Shown here in pieces: positions 1 to 7,350 of a DNA stretch of 64,000 nt (position 1 is the first letter of the stretch; each line of letters opens with the position of its first letter). A program made the position numbers and the translations under genes. The stretch covers positions 1-64,000 of the IMG/VR virus record IMGVR_UViG_3300021963_000027, one strand, 5' to 3'. The notes beneath the pieces are model-generated. The model saw only the letters and a list, made by a program, of their open reading frames with translations, had not been told where the DNA came from and did no database searches. Origin of the DNA: a virus.

Positions 1-2
1 TC

Positions 3-332
3 ACAGGGCAGCTAACTGATTTTGTTGGTGCAATTGATGGTGATCGTGAAACGCGCTACAATGCCAATCCTGCTCCTAATTATTATTTTCGTGGCAGTGA
101 GATTGTGAATGAGCCGAGATATGTTCTCGTTCAATTTACTGGCATGAAAGACAAGAACAACTTGAAAGAAGTTTATGAAGGCGATATAATAGATAAACAT
201 GGAAACATCAAAGGAAGCGTCTATCAAATGGACGAAGAAGAAACTGATACAGTCATTCAAGGATTTGGAACAAAGACTTGGTGCGAGACCTACCGCAGAG
301 CAATATTACTTGGACTCAGAGACTCCGAGTAA
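3..332 (+). CDS. YopX-family protein, 5' end outside the window, 3' end probably displaced
   Basis: The reading frame is open at the left edge. It carries the YopX hallmark around window codons 35-55 (VLVQFTGMKDKNN, then EVYEGDII). YopX proteins are small phage and plasmid proteins of unknown function. After GDIIDKHGNIKGSVYQ the frame runs into unrelated sequence and stops at 332. The usual YopX tail (IGN-I/F-ENPELL) is missing here but appears as NFENPELLKQ at the end of the overlapping HNH gene. This suggests that an endonuclease gene was inserted into yopX. A second, intact YopX gene lies at 20697-21071. Confidence 0.6.
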   Translation, partial: TGQLTDFVGAIDGDRETRYNANPAPNYYFRGSEIVNEPRYVLVQFTGMKDKNNLKEVYEGDIIDKHGNIKGSVYQMDEEETDTVIQGFGTKTWCETYRRAILLGLRDSE

Positions 333-780
333 TATGCCCATACGTCAGAGATTTGGTAATTGGACGGGATTTATAAAAGAAATGGGATTAAAACCATTAG
401 AACCTAAGTTTTCAGAACTTGCTCGTAAAAATAGCGCATTGGCACATAAGGGCAAAAGAAGTTGTGGATGGAAGGGTGGAAGAATTATAGATGCAAATGG
501 ATATGTTATGGTTTACGAACCGAATCACCCTAACACGACAAAAAAAGGTTATATCGGTGAACATAGATTAGTAATGTCTAAATATCTTGAAAGACCGCTT
601 GCTAAAGGTGAAAATGTTCACCACAAAGATGGAAATAGGCAAAATAATGAATTATCTAACCTAGAACTTTGGAATACTACGCAGCCAAGTGGACAAAGGG
701 TAGAGGATAAAATTAAATGGGCAAAAGAAATATTAAAAATATATGAGAATTTCGAGAACCCTGAACTTTTAAAACAATGA
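199..780 (+). CDS. HNH homing endonuclease with N-terminal DNA-binding repeat
   Basis: Residues about 10-55 (LGARPTAEQYYLD, then FGNWTGFIKEMG) resemble the homing-endonuclease-associated helical repeat. Residues about 95-160 form an HNH nuclease: EHRLVMSKYL, VHHKDGNRQNN, LSNLELW. Members nick or cut DNA to spread themselves. The start is uncertain because the frame overlaps the YopX gene by 134 nt; internal ATGs such as the one at MPIRQRFGN are possible. The last residues (NFENPELLKQ) look like a YopX tail rather than an HNH end. The stop overlaps the next ATG (ATGA). Confidence 0.85.
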   Translation: METSKEASIKWTKKKLIQSFKDLEQRLGARPTAEQYYLDSETPSNMPIRQRFGNWTGFIKEMGLKPLEPKFSELARKNSALAHKGKRSCGWKGGRIIDANGYVMVYEPNHPNTTKKGYIGEHRLVMSKYLERPLAKGENVHHKDGNRQNNELSNLELWNTTQPSGQRVEDKIKWAKEILKIYENFENPELLKQ

Positions 781-974
781 CAGGCAACGAAACAATCACA
801 ATTACAATAGAAGACTCCGATAGAAATATTCGCCTCTCCACTCGTTACTTATTTTTGAAAGAAGATGGAGCCGTCATCACGAAAGGAAAATATCACAATT
901 TAGAACTTGACAATCTGATTGAAAGATTTGATAATTATCGAAGACAAAATAGTCAGAAAAATGAGACCCTCTAA
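777..974 (+). CDS. Hypothetical protein, 65 aa
   Basis: The ATG overlaps the stop of the HNH gene (ATGA), so the two are translationally coupled in one transcript. The product is polar, begins with a threonine/isoleucine-rich stretch suggesting beta strands (ETITITIEDSD) and ends with a basic helix (IERFDNYRRQNSQ). No family is recognised. Its end overlaps the next gene by 14 nt, as is usual in this compact operon. Confidence 0.6.
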   Translation: MTGNETITITIEDSDRNIRLSTRYLFLKEDGAVITKGKYHNLELDNLIERFDNYRRQNSQKNETL

Positions 975-1194
975 ACAAAGACAAAAAGAAGATTTGGAAT
1001 TAGTCATCGCTGCGATGCGCAAAAATAACTTCCAACCTTACGACGAAAAACTAAATCCATTTACTGAAGGAGTTCGCAAAGAAAGATTCGAGAGATACTA
1101 TCACCGCGAACATAGAAGCTTTATCGCCGCAGACAATAACTGGAAAGATTTATGCGAAGTATATGGATACCCTTACAAAATACCAAAACTATGA
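961..1194 (+). CDS. Hypothetical protein, 77 aa
   Basis: The ATG at 961 lies inside the end of the preceding gene. The start at 919 would overlap far more and is less likely. The protein is basic and arginine-rich (VRKERFERYYHREHRSF) with an aromatic C-terminus (WKDLCEVYGYPYKIP). No known domain is recognised. It ends ATGA-style into the next small gene. Confidence 0.6.
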   Translation: MRPSKQRQKEDLELVIAAMRKNNFQPYDEKLNPFTEGVRKERFERYYHREHRSFIAADNNWKDLCEVYGYPYKIPKL

Positions 1195-1319
1195 AATGGC
1201 AAGAATACAAAGAACACATGCGCGAAGAGTGGGAATTCCACAAACGCAACCCTGAACTGTTTTTTGTTTGGGCAGCATACGCAACAGCGATAATCATCGC
1301 TCTTTTCTCTGACAATTAA
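1191..1319 (+). CDS. Small membrane protein, 42 aa
   Basis: The ATG overlaps the previous stop. The first 24 residues are charged (MKWQEYKEHMREEWEFHK). The last 18 form one hydrophobic segment (LFFVWAAYATAIIIALF) ending in SDN. This is the typical shape of a single-pass phage inner-membrane peptide. Function unknown. Confidence 0.55.
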   Translation: MKWQEYKEHMREEWEFHKRNPELFFVWAAYATAIIIALFSDN

Positions 1320-1327
1320 TCAACAAA

Positions 1328-1546
1328 ATGAAACATAAATTTTATTATTACGAATACTCCGACGATGGTGGGCAAACTTGGACAATGGGCGATTATCGCC
1401 GCTATTTGATGCCCATCATAGAGCAAGTAAGAGAACTGTCCTATCCATTTCGCGTCCTTAATCAAGATGATGAACAAATCAGTGAAGAAGAAGTTCGCGA
1501 AACAATTGATCAAATGAACACAATGGAAACAATTTTTGGAAAATAA
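1328..1546 (+). CDS. Hypothetical acidic protein, 72 aa
   Basis: It starts with a tyrosine-rich beta segment (KHKFYYYEYSDDGGQTW), followed by an acidic helical end (DDEQISEEEVRETIDQ). No family is assigned. It ends directly before a CTAG-box promoter variant at 1547-1561 that serves the next gene. Confidence 0.6.
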   Translation: MKHKFYYYEYSDDGGQTWTMGDYRRYLMPIIEQVRELSYPFRVLNQDDEQISEEEVRETIDQMNTMETIFGK

Positions 1547-1567
1547 AAACTAAGGTATACTATAATC

Positions 1568-2035
1568 ATGAAACTTTTAGGAATAACAGACGGTGAGAAA
1601 TTCATCGCATCGCTCCATCACTATCATTATGTGACTCATGGTGACATGATGTTTGATGGTGGTCAACCCCATACTAATTTTTACGGTGGTTACAATCGCT
1701 ATTCTTTGCAAGGTGAAAGAGTTTGGTTTGAAGTTGATGAAGATTTCGCAGAAATTTATAACAAATATAATCGAAAAGAAATCAATGGTGTTTGGGATGT
1801 GAAACAAGGTAGAATCCTACCACCTGAAGAACATCCAAATTGTGATAGCATCGAAGAGCAAGTCGAGAATTTTATTTGGGGGACTCGTGGTAAAGATGGT
1901 AAATCACCTCTGAAATACGTTCTCCTAAAGAATTGCGATACTGATCATCTACAGAATATTTTGAAAGATGTTAAACATATTCAAGCAGAGACGAAGAAAG
2001 TAATTGAATACATTTTGAAAAATCGTGAAGTATGA
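1568..2035 (+). CDS. Hypothetical protein, 155 aa
   Basis: It has its own promoter: an AAAAACTAAGG variant of the CTAG box with -10 TATACT, 6 nt before the ATG. The protein has a histidine-rich N-terminus (SLHHYHYVTHGDMMFDGG) and a charged helical C-terminus (DTDHLQNILKDVKHIQAE). The histidines could bind metal, but no family motif is complete. It overlaps the next gene by 4 nt. Confidence 0.65.
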   Translation: MKLLGITDGEKFIASLHHYHYVTHGDMMFDGGQPHTNFYGGYNRYSLQGERVWFEVDEDFAEIYNKYNRKEINGVWDVKQGRILPPEEHPNCDSIEEQVENFIWGTRGKDGKSPLKYVLLKNCDTDHLQNILKDVKHIQAETKKVIEYILKNREV

Positions 2036-2343
2036 AAATAACAGTTACAAAAACAGAAGTCTATGATTACGATTTGAAAAAAGAGATTCGTCGTTTGAAA
2101 AAATGCTTTAAAGGTGAACAGCTTCAAAGACAGATGGATATTCTTCATGCCGCTTTCATCGAAAGAGACGATATTAAATTTAGAGAACTTTATTATGCTT
2201 TACCTGATTGTAAAGAAAATGAGTGTAGTGAGATGGAATATGTTGGATCGTGGATTAATTTTTTTGGTGGTGGAAATTGGCGTGGGGAATATTTGGTAGA
2301 AGAGGATCATGTGGTAGATTTTGAAAAATTGGAAAAATTATGA
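2032..2343 (+). CDS. Hypothetical protein, 103 aa
   Basis: Coupled to the previous gene through ATGA. It has a basic helical N-terminal half (KEIRRLKKCFKGEQLQRQM), an acidic middle and a glycine/aromatic patch (WINFFGGGNWRGEY). No domain is recognised. It also overlaps its downstream neighbour by 4 nt. Confidence 0.6.
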   Translation: MKITVTKTEVYDYDLKKEIRRLKKCFKGEQLQRQMDILHAAFIERDDIKFRELYYALPDCKENECSEMEYVGSWINFFGGGNWRGEYLVEEDHVVDFEKLEKL

Positions 2344-2609
2344 AAGAATGCTACTGTGGTAAAAAATCATCCGACAATTACACTTGGTGTGATGATTGCC
2401 TAATCAGGAATCACAAAGCTGTTGATGCGCTTTTTAAGGTGTGTCATGATAGTCACAGAAGCGGTGCTGGAGGCGCGAGAATGTGTATATGTGGTGCTGG
2501 TTGTGGCGGCAGTGAGGCTTGCAATGGGTTGTATTTACTACAATCAGCATTGAAGTATGGTGGTAAGCAAAAAGATGATGTGATGCGATTATTTGGATGG
2601 TATGAGTGA
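2340..2609 (+). CDS. Cysteine-rich zinc-binding protein, 89 aa
   Basis: Ten cysteines occur in pairs: CYCGKK, WCDDC, then MCICGAGCGG and EAC. The first two pairs look like a treble-clef or zinc-ribbon knuckle; the second set could bind another ion. It is coupled to both neighbours. A nucleic-acid or protein adaptor role is likely from the fold, but the exact function is unknown. Confidence 0.65.
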   Translation: MKECYCGKKSSDNYTWCDDCLIRNHKAVDALFKVCHDSHRSGAGGARMCICGAGCGGSEACNGLYLLQSALKYGGKQKDDVMRLFGWYE

Positions 2610-2841
2610 AGAACTTGGTAAAGAAATGTGGAGGAAACATCGCGCATTACTGGATAAACATTCTGAAGAACGCTCTTCTTTATTAGCAGAAGCTTCTAAA
2701 AAATGGTTGAAAGAAGAGGCTGAATTGTATCAAGAATGCTTTGAAAAGACAGGACACAAATTCGCTATTACACCAGAAAGAAGACGCAAATTAAATGGAA
2801 TTTTGGCAGAGCGTTGTCAATATTGTGGGAGAGAAAAATAA
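2602..2841 (+). CDS. Hypothetical coiled protein with C-terminal CxxC, 79 aa
   Basis: The start at ATG 2602 keeps an 8-nt overlap with the upstream gene; ATG 2593 is the alternative. The body is a long charged helix (SSLLAEASKKWLKEEAELYQ). The end carries RCQYCGREK, half of a zinc knuckle. Function unknown. Confidence 0.6.
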   Translation: MSEELGKEMWRKHRALLDKHSEERSSLLAEASKKWLKEEAELYQECFEKTGHKFAITPERRRKLNGILAERCQYCGREK

Positions 2842-2863
2842 AAAACTAGATTACAATAATAGC

Positions 2864-3205
2864 ATGAAAAGATTAACAAAAATAGACGTAAACCCTAACA
2901 GTCTTGTGCTTCAAGCGCAAACAATCGAAGAATATAGAATTGATCAAGAGCGTGGAGGATGGGGACAGTTCTTTGAAGGTAAATCCCCACCAATTGCTTA
3001 TGAAATGGTCGGTGAATTGATTGGTGAAATTGAAGTTGATCGACAAATTTTAATGAATCGATTTTTCCGATCTGACATCACAGGAGCATTGATTGAAATG
3101 CGTGGTGTTTTCCATAGCTCGATTGTTCGGAATGTGGAAGAGCGGAATGGCGTGACTTACGTTACGACTGATAATAGTTTATACAAAGTAGAAGATTATT
3201 CATAA
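2864..3205 (+). CDS. Hypothetical protein, 113 aa
   Basis: It has a CTAG-box promoter (-10 TACAAT) with exactly 6 nt to the ATG. This spacing sets the start at 2864 although the frame is open from 2795. The sequence is mixed alpha/beta, with GGWGQFFEGK and a C-terminal beta-rich half (RNGVTYVTTDNSLYKVE). No known family. Confidence 0.6.
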   Translation: MKRLTKIDVNPNSLVLQAQTIEEYRIDQERGGWGQFFEGKSPPIAYEMVGELIGEIEVDRQILMNRFFRSDITGALIEMRGVFHSSIVRNVEERNGVTYVTTDNSLYKVEDYS

Positions 3206-3208
3206 ACC

Positions 3209-3439
3209 ATGCAGAAACTAATTTTACGATACGATTGGTCAGTTCCTTACGAAGCGTCAGGAACTGAAGTCATCCCATTTGAATATGAATCACCTGAACG
3301 GGCTTATGTTGACTTTTGTGATTTACAAGAAAAGGCTGAATACTTTTTCTGGTTTTTGGGTCACGAATTTGAAAAAGATGTTGATGTCGAATTCTTTACT
3401 TTAGAAGAATGGTTTGAGCGTTATAAATTTAAACAATAA
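3209..3439 (+). CDS. Hypothetical acidic aromatic protein, 76 aa
   Basis: Follows the previous stop by 3 nt and touches the next start (TAATG). It is rich in aromatic and acidic residues (EKAEYFFWFLGHEFEKD). No domain is recognised. Phage proteins of this size and character are often inhibitors, but nothing here proves that. Confidence 0.55.
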   Translation: MQKLILRYDWSVPYEASGTEVIPFEYESPERAYVDFCDLQEKAEYFFWFLGHEFEKDVDVEFFTLEEWFERYKFKQ

Positions 3440-3831
3440 TGAAAAAAAATCAATTAATCGAACAATTGCAAAAAATCAAAGGCAATCCCGAAATCAAAAT
3501 GTGGAACGGGTATGTCGATGATTGGATGGATATTAAGCTTTGCGAACAAGAGTTTGTCAAAGAATCGGAGGACTTTATTCGTTGGGGTGTCGAGATGGCT
3601 TGGAAGGAGCGTAACCAAAAATGGGAAATCCCTGAAGAGGCACAGATTCAAATCGAAGAGGTTATAAAAGAAATGTTAAAAAATAGACAGTGGGAATTGC
3701 CGAATCAATATTTGCAAACAGAAGAAGATGAGAAGCGTTGGTATGGTAAAAATAAAAAGAAGTTTGTTTTAATCAACGGAAAAATTCGCGGCAAATCAAT
3801 TGAAGATCGACTTGGAAAAGTCAGCTACTAA
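3439..3831 (+). CDS. Hypothetical protein, 130 aa
   Basis: The N-terminus (LIEQLQKIKGNPEIKMWNGY) resembles the small phage proteins that begin with a leucine-rich helix followed by a short D/N-G beta turn; compare the 64-aa gene at 28744. The C-terminal half is basic (KNKKKFVLINGKIRGKS). It sits directly upstream of the RNA ligase gene with no promoter between them, so the two are probably co-transcribed. Confidence 0.6.
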   Translation: MKKNQLIEQLQKIKGNPEIKMWNGYVDDWMDIKLCEQEFVKESEDFIRWGVEMAWKERNQKWEIPEEAQIQIEEVIKEMLKNRQWELPNQYLQTEEDEKRWYGKNKKKFVLINGKIRGKSIEDRLGKVSY

Positions 3832-3832
3832 T

Positions 3833-4924
3833 ATGAAACTACCAAATAAAGAAGAATTCAATTTCAAAGATTGCGTCATCGCTGGTGACGAATGTTGGCT
3901 CATTACACCAAAAGATATGAGCGTCAAATGGAACGACGAAAATACTCGTTTCCGTTCTTGTATTGTGCGTAAGTCTGACAATTTCGTAATTAGCCAAGGA
4001 TTCCGAAAATTTACAAATTTCGGAGAGCAACCAGCATTTGAACCATGGAAAGATTGTTGGAAATTTGAAGCGAGACACAAGTTGGATGGTAGTCTTTTAA
4101 TCATTTCTCGATACAAAGGTCAGTGGATTACCAGAACCCGTGGCACTGTAGATGCTCGCCAACTTCCTAATGGTCATGAGATTGACCTGTTAATTGAAAA
4201 ATATAAAAAATTTTTTGAAGATAGTGATGCTATTGATAGCATATCAGCATTAGAGCAATCTTGGTTATTTGAATGGACTACTCCGTCCAATATTATTGTA
4301 TTGAAAGAGTCCGATGAGTATGAATTAACTTTAATCGGTATTGTTTCCAATGAGGATGCAGCATACTATAGTCAGGCATATGTAGATATATGTGCGATTC
4401 AATACGATTTTAAACGTCCAGAGATGTATCATTACAATTCTGTTTCAGAGTGCATTGCTGATGTTACTGCTTGGAAAGGTAAAGAGGGCGTTGTCATTTA
4501 CTCTCCCAATGGTCAAACTCTCAAGAAAATCAAAGCAAGTGAATACTGTGAACTTCATAAAATTGCTACTGGAATTAAAAATGTAAAAAATGTTCTGGAT
4601 GTATTTATGGAGTCCCCAAAATTCACCAAATATGAAGATTTCTATAGCCATATTGAAAAGTTACTCGACTTTGAGATCGCGGAAAAATGCAAACCATTTA
4701 TCCAAGAAATCACTGATGCCTATGCTAAGTTCGTAAAGGGTGTGGATAATATGAATGAGCGTATTCCTTTTATTCAGAATTACGAAACTCGCAAAGAACA
4801 AGCAATGGCGATTCAACAAGAGTTCCGTGATTGGAAGACTGCTATTGCATTTCTTCTACTTGACAATCGTAAGGTTGATGATAAAGTTGTGCGCAAAGCA
4901 ATGGAGAAAATCTTAGAACTATGA
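3833..4924 (+). CDS. rnlA: RNA ligase, T4 Rnl1 (RnlA) type
   Basis: 363 aa, close to the 374 of T4 RnlA. The nucleotidyltransferase motif I is KLDGS at about residue 83 and contains the AMP-accepting lysine. Upstream is the Rnl1-typical RKFTNFGE. Motif IIIa (WLFEWTT), motif IV (EGVVIY) and motif V (LKKIKASEY) follow in order. Rnl1 joins 3'-OH to 5'-phosphate RNA ends and, in T4, reseals tRNAs cut by host anticodon nucleases. The ATG at 3833 follows the previous stop. The frame is open further up, but those extra codons lie inside the upstream gene. No T4-like Pnkp partner is visible in the window. Confidence 0.93.
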   Translation: MKLPNKEEFNFKDCVIAGDECWLITPKDMSVKWNDENTRFRSCIVRKSDNFVISQGFRKFTNFGEQPAFEPWKDCWKFEARHKLDGSLLIISRYKGQWITRTRGTVDARQLPNGHEIDLLIEKYKKFFEDSDAIDSISALEQSWLFEWTTPSNIIVLKESDEYELTLIGIVSNEDAAYYSQAYVDICAIQYDFKRPEMYHYNSVSECIADVTAWKGKEGVVIYSPNGQTLKKIKASEYCELHKIATGIKNVKNVLDVFMESPKFTKYEDFYSHIEKLLDFEIAEKCKPFIQEITDAYAKFVKGVDNMNERIPFIQNYETRKEQAMAIQQEFRDWKTAIAFLLLDNRKVDDKVVRKAMEKILEL

Positions 4925-4949
4925 AAGCGAAAAACAATAAAAAATAAAT

Positions 4950-5171
4950 ATGATCATCTGTCCATACTGCCAAAAGGTAGAAGCTAAATGGGTTTATATG
5001 CCTAATGGTGAATACGCCTGTGATGACTGTGTGCCACGAAAGTGTTCCTGTAATATGGAGCCGATAGATGGCAATTGGGAAAACGAAAATGAAAGTAATT
5101 GGGACTATATAAAAGATGAAAATGAAAAACATTTACCTTGCTGTGAATGGGAATGGATAGAAGAAATATGA
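4950..5171 (+). CDS. Zinc-ribbon protein, 73 aa
   Basis: Starts MIICPYCQKVEAKW and continues with YACDDCVPRKCSCN. The paired CxxC motifs form a zinc ribbon. Such phage proteins, with an acidic tail as here (WENENESNWDYIKDENE), are common and uncharacterised. It overlaps the next gene by 4 nt and lies 25 nt after rnlA. Confidence 0.7.
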   Translation: MIICPYCQKVEAKWVYMPNGEYACDDCVPRKCSCNMEPIDGNWENENESNWDYIKDENEKHLPCCEWEWIEEI

Positions 5172-5593
5172 AGAAAATAGATTTTTTAAATAACTATATA
5201 CGACTTTATAAGAAAAATATTGCAGAAATTCTTGAAAAGAAGGTTAAACCTCTTAAAGAACTTATAGCAATCCTTGAGAAACAAAGGGATGAAATCATTT
5301 TAGATTCTCAGTTTACATGGAACGATAAGACATTCAATGTTTCTGATATGCGATGGTTTAACGACTGGATGTATGAGGATTGTCCTTATACTCCAGGATT
5401 TAAAAGTTATACGGAAACATTGCATATATTTTCCACAGACGGCAGATCTATCCATTTTAGCTTGCCTGAAAACGAACACGGATGGTATGATGAAAAACAC
5501 CAACAATTCAAAGACTTCGAAGATTTTTTTATTGACAAATTTGGAGTATCGTTTAAAATGGTATTGAAAAAAGGAGAAGTGAAAGAACAATAA
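5168..5593 (+). CDS. Hypothetical coiled-coil protein, 141 aa
   Basis: The first 45 residues form a heptad-like basic coiled coil (RLYKKNIAEILEKKVKPLKE). The rest is an aromatic beta-rich domain (FTWNDKTFNVSDMRWFNDW). The start at 5168 overlaps the previous stop. Function unknown. Confidence 0.6.
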   Translation: MKKIDFLNNYIRLYKKNIAEILEKKVKPLKELIAILEKQRDEIILDSQFTWNDKTFNVSDMRWFNDWMYEDCPYTPGFKSYTETLHIFSTDGRSIHFSLPENEHGWYDEKHQQFKDFEDFFIDKFGVSFKMVLKKGEVKEQ

Positions 5594-5594
5594 T

Positions 5595-6032
5595 ATGTTA
5601 GAAAAAATTAAACAAGATACAATTCAAGCAATGCGCGATAAGATTCGAGTAGATTTGAGCGTATTACGTATGTTGCAGAGCGCAATTACCAATGCACAAA
5701 TTCTCAAGAGAGGCGAATTGGATAAAAATGAAATCATTGGGTTGATTCGTAAACAGATTGCACAACGACAAGATAGTGTAACACAATTTCGTGCTGGAGG
5801 TAGGGAAGAATTAGCCGATAAAGAGCTTGTGGAAATCACAGTTCTTCGACGCTACTTACCTACCGAATGGTCTGATGCTGAACTCGAACAGAACGTGCAA
5901 AACGCTATTGACAATCTTGGCGCATCAAGTAAAAAAGATATGGGTCGAGTGATCAAGGCAGTTGTTGAAGCAGCAAATGGTCAATGCGATAATAAGAGAA
6001 TCTCTCAAACAGTAGGAGCAAAATTGAATTGA
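5595..6032 (+). CDS. GatB/YqeY-domain protein
   Basis: Full-length YqeY-like protein of 145 aa. The visible hallmarks are RQDSVTQFRAGGREELADKE, VLRRYLPTEWSDAELE and SKKDMGRVIKAVVE. The helical domain is shared with the tRNA-tail-binding end of GatB, part of the enzyme that makes Gln-tRNA(Gln) by transamidation. The role of stand-alone YqeY is not settled. A phage copy next to RNA-repair genes, in a genome carrying its own tRNA-Gln, suggests a link to tRNA charging. The N-terminus is shorter than in many bacterial homologues. Confidence 0.85.
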   Translation: MLEKIKQDTIQAMRDKIRVDLSVLRMLQSAITNAQILKRGELDKNEIIGLIRKQIAQRQDSVTQFRAGGREELADKELVEITVLRRYLPTEWSDAELEQNVQNAIDNLGASSKKDMGRVIKAVVEAANGQCDNKRISQTVGAKLN

Positions 6033-6033
6033 T

Positions 6034-6435
6034 ATGAAATACAGAACAGAGAAAATTATAGATGATTTCGAATGGGATAAATTGGTGCAGGAAACCTATG
6101 GTAAACCATATATCTTTCAACAACAAAATGGTTGTGTTGGCAGAGGATTATATAGCTTAACAGTTCCAAGTGAAGAAGATTATGACGATGAAATGCCTGA
6201 CAGCATTCCTGAAGTAGTCAATGGAGAGATTCAGGGTATTAAATTTGCTAAATGGTTAGAACGAGATCCTAAACAACCTCTATCAGAGGGAGAAGAGAAT
6301 ATTAGCGAATATCAATGGGCTATTGATCTTTGGTGGGAACGTAATTTTTACCCTTGTTTGGGAACTATTGCAAACGATCTTCACAAAAAAGGTTTGTTGG
6401 AGGCTGGTGAGTATATGATTAATGTTGATTGGTGA
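6034..6435 (+). CDS. Conserved phage hypothetical protein, 133 aa
   Basis: It carries YGKPYIFQQQNGCVGRG near residues 21-37, a pattern I associate with small uncharacterised phage proteins. The middle is very acidic (SEEDYDDEMPDS). The C-terminal half is helical with many tryptophans (WAIDLWWERNFYPCLG). It starts 1 nt after the YqeY stop. Confidence 0.6.
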   Translation: MKYRTEKIIDDFEWDKLVQETYGKPYIFQQQNGCVGRGLYSLTVPSEEDYDDEMPDSIPEVVNGEIQGIKFAKWLERDPKQPLSEGEENISEYQWAIDLWWERNFYPCLGTIANDLHKKGLLEAGEYMINVDW

Positions 6436-6464
6436 TTCTAACTAAAAAAAAGATATAAATTAAA

Positions 6465-6707
6465 ATGAATAAAAATTTCGTATTGGCAACGAGTGCAACT
6501 TGCGGTCCATGTCACTTGCTTAAAGCAAGACTGGAGAAATTGGAATTAACTGTGGAAATTAAAAATTATAATGATCCACAAAACATTGAATGGTTTAAAA
6601 AACATGGTATTCGTAATGTGCCATGTTTGGTAGTGGAAGATGATACTACCTTCGAAATCATTCAAGGTATCGATGATATTATTGAAAAAATAAAACAAGG
6701 TGAATAA
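6465..6707 (+). CDS. Thioredoxin/glutaredoxin-like protein, 80 aa
   Basis: A minimal thioredoxin fold: beta strand NFVLATSA, active-site CGPC at residues 14-17, and cis-proline RNVPCLVV. The CGPC centre is that of thioredoxin; the length is that of glutaredoxin. It could supply electrons to a ribonucleotide reductase encoded elsewhere. It ends inside the next gene (8-nt overlap). Confidence 0.88.
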   Translation: MNKNFVLATSATCGPCHLLKARLEKLELTVEIKNYNDPQNIEWFKKHGIRNVPCLVVEDDTTFEIIQGIDDIIEKIKQGE

Positions 6708-7350
6708 AATTATTAAACATAAATGGGAAGATAGAAATAAAATCTTTTTCTCAAGTGATTGGCATAATTACCATGATCCGAAGTGGGATGTTCCCATCTG
6801 GAAGATGCGTGGTTATTCGTCCCCTCAAGAATCTTTGGATGATGTAGTGAACAAAATCAATGCGAGAGTTAAAGAAGATGATTTTTTATATTTTCTTGGA
6901 GATGGATTTTTGAATGCTACAGATGAACAAGTTCTGGAATGGTTCTCACGAATCAATTGTAAGAATATTAATTACATCTATGGGAATCATGAATCAAACA
7001 TTTTCCGTATCTATCGGCGAACAGTATTGGAAAAATACGGTGATCCTGATATCGAAGTGTATCCCATGCGATTTAACAATGTAGTGTTCTTGGGTAATTA
7101 CCAAGAACTCCAAGTTGGTAAGAAAAGTGTTATCCTACAACATTTTTCGATTAAGACATGGCATAACAATTCTCGTGGGAGTATCCATCTTCATGGTCAT
7201 AGCCATAATACTGATAAAACAAGAAATCCAGAGTATCCAATGGGTAAATGCCTAGACTGCTCATGGGACTATAAGAAAGATGTGTGGTCTTGGGAAGAAA
7301 TTGAAGATATCATGTCAACGAAAGACGTTTTGATAACTGACCACCATTAA
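6700..7350 (+). CDS. Calcineurin-like metallophosphoesterase
   Basis: Starts at GTG 6700. Metal-binding motifs appear in order: FSSDWHNYHD (D-x-H), YFLGDGF, YGNHES (GNHE) and HLHGHSHN (GHxH). All the usual ligands are present. The substrate is unknown. The neighbouring RNA ligase makes a role in RNA-end or nucleotide processing possible. The last 13 codons overlap the 3' end of the opposing LAGLIDADG gene. Confidence 0.88.
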   Translation: MNKIIKHKWEDRNKIFFSSDWHNYHDPKWDVPIWKMRGYSSPQESLDDVVNKINARVKEDDFLYFLGDGFLNATDEQVLEWFSRINCKNINYIYGNHESNIFRIYRRTVLEKYGDPDIEVYPMRFNNVVFLGNYQELQVGKKSVILQHFSIKTWHNNSRGSIHLHGHSHNTDKTRNPEYPMGKCLDCSWDYKKDVWSWEEIEDIMSTKDVLITDHH

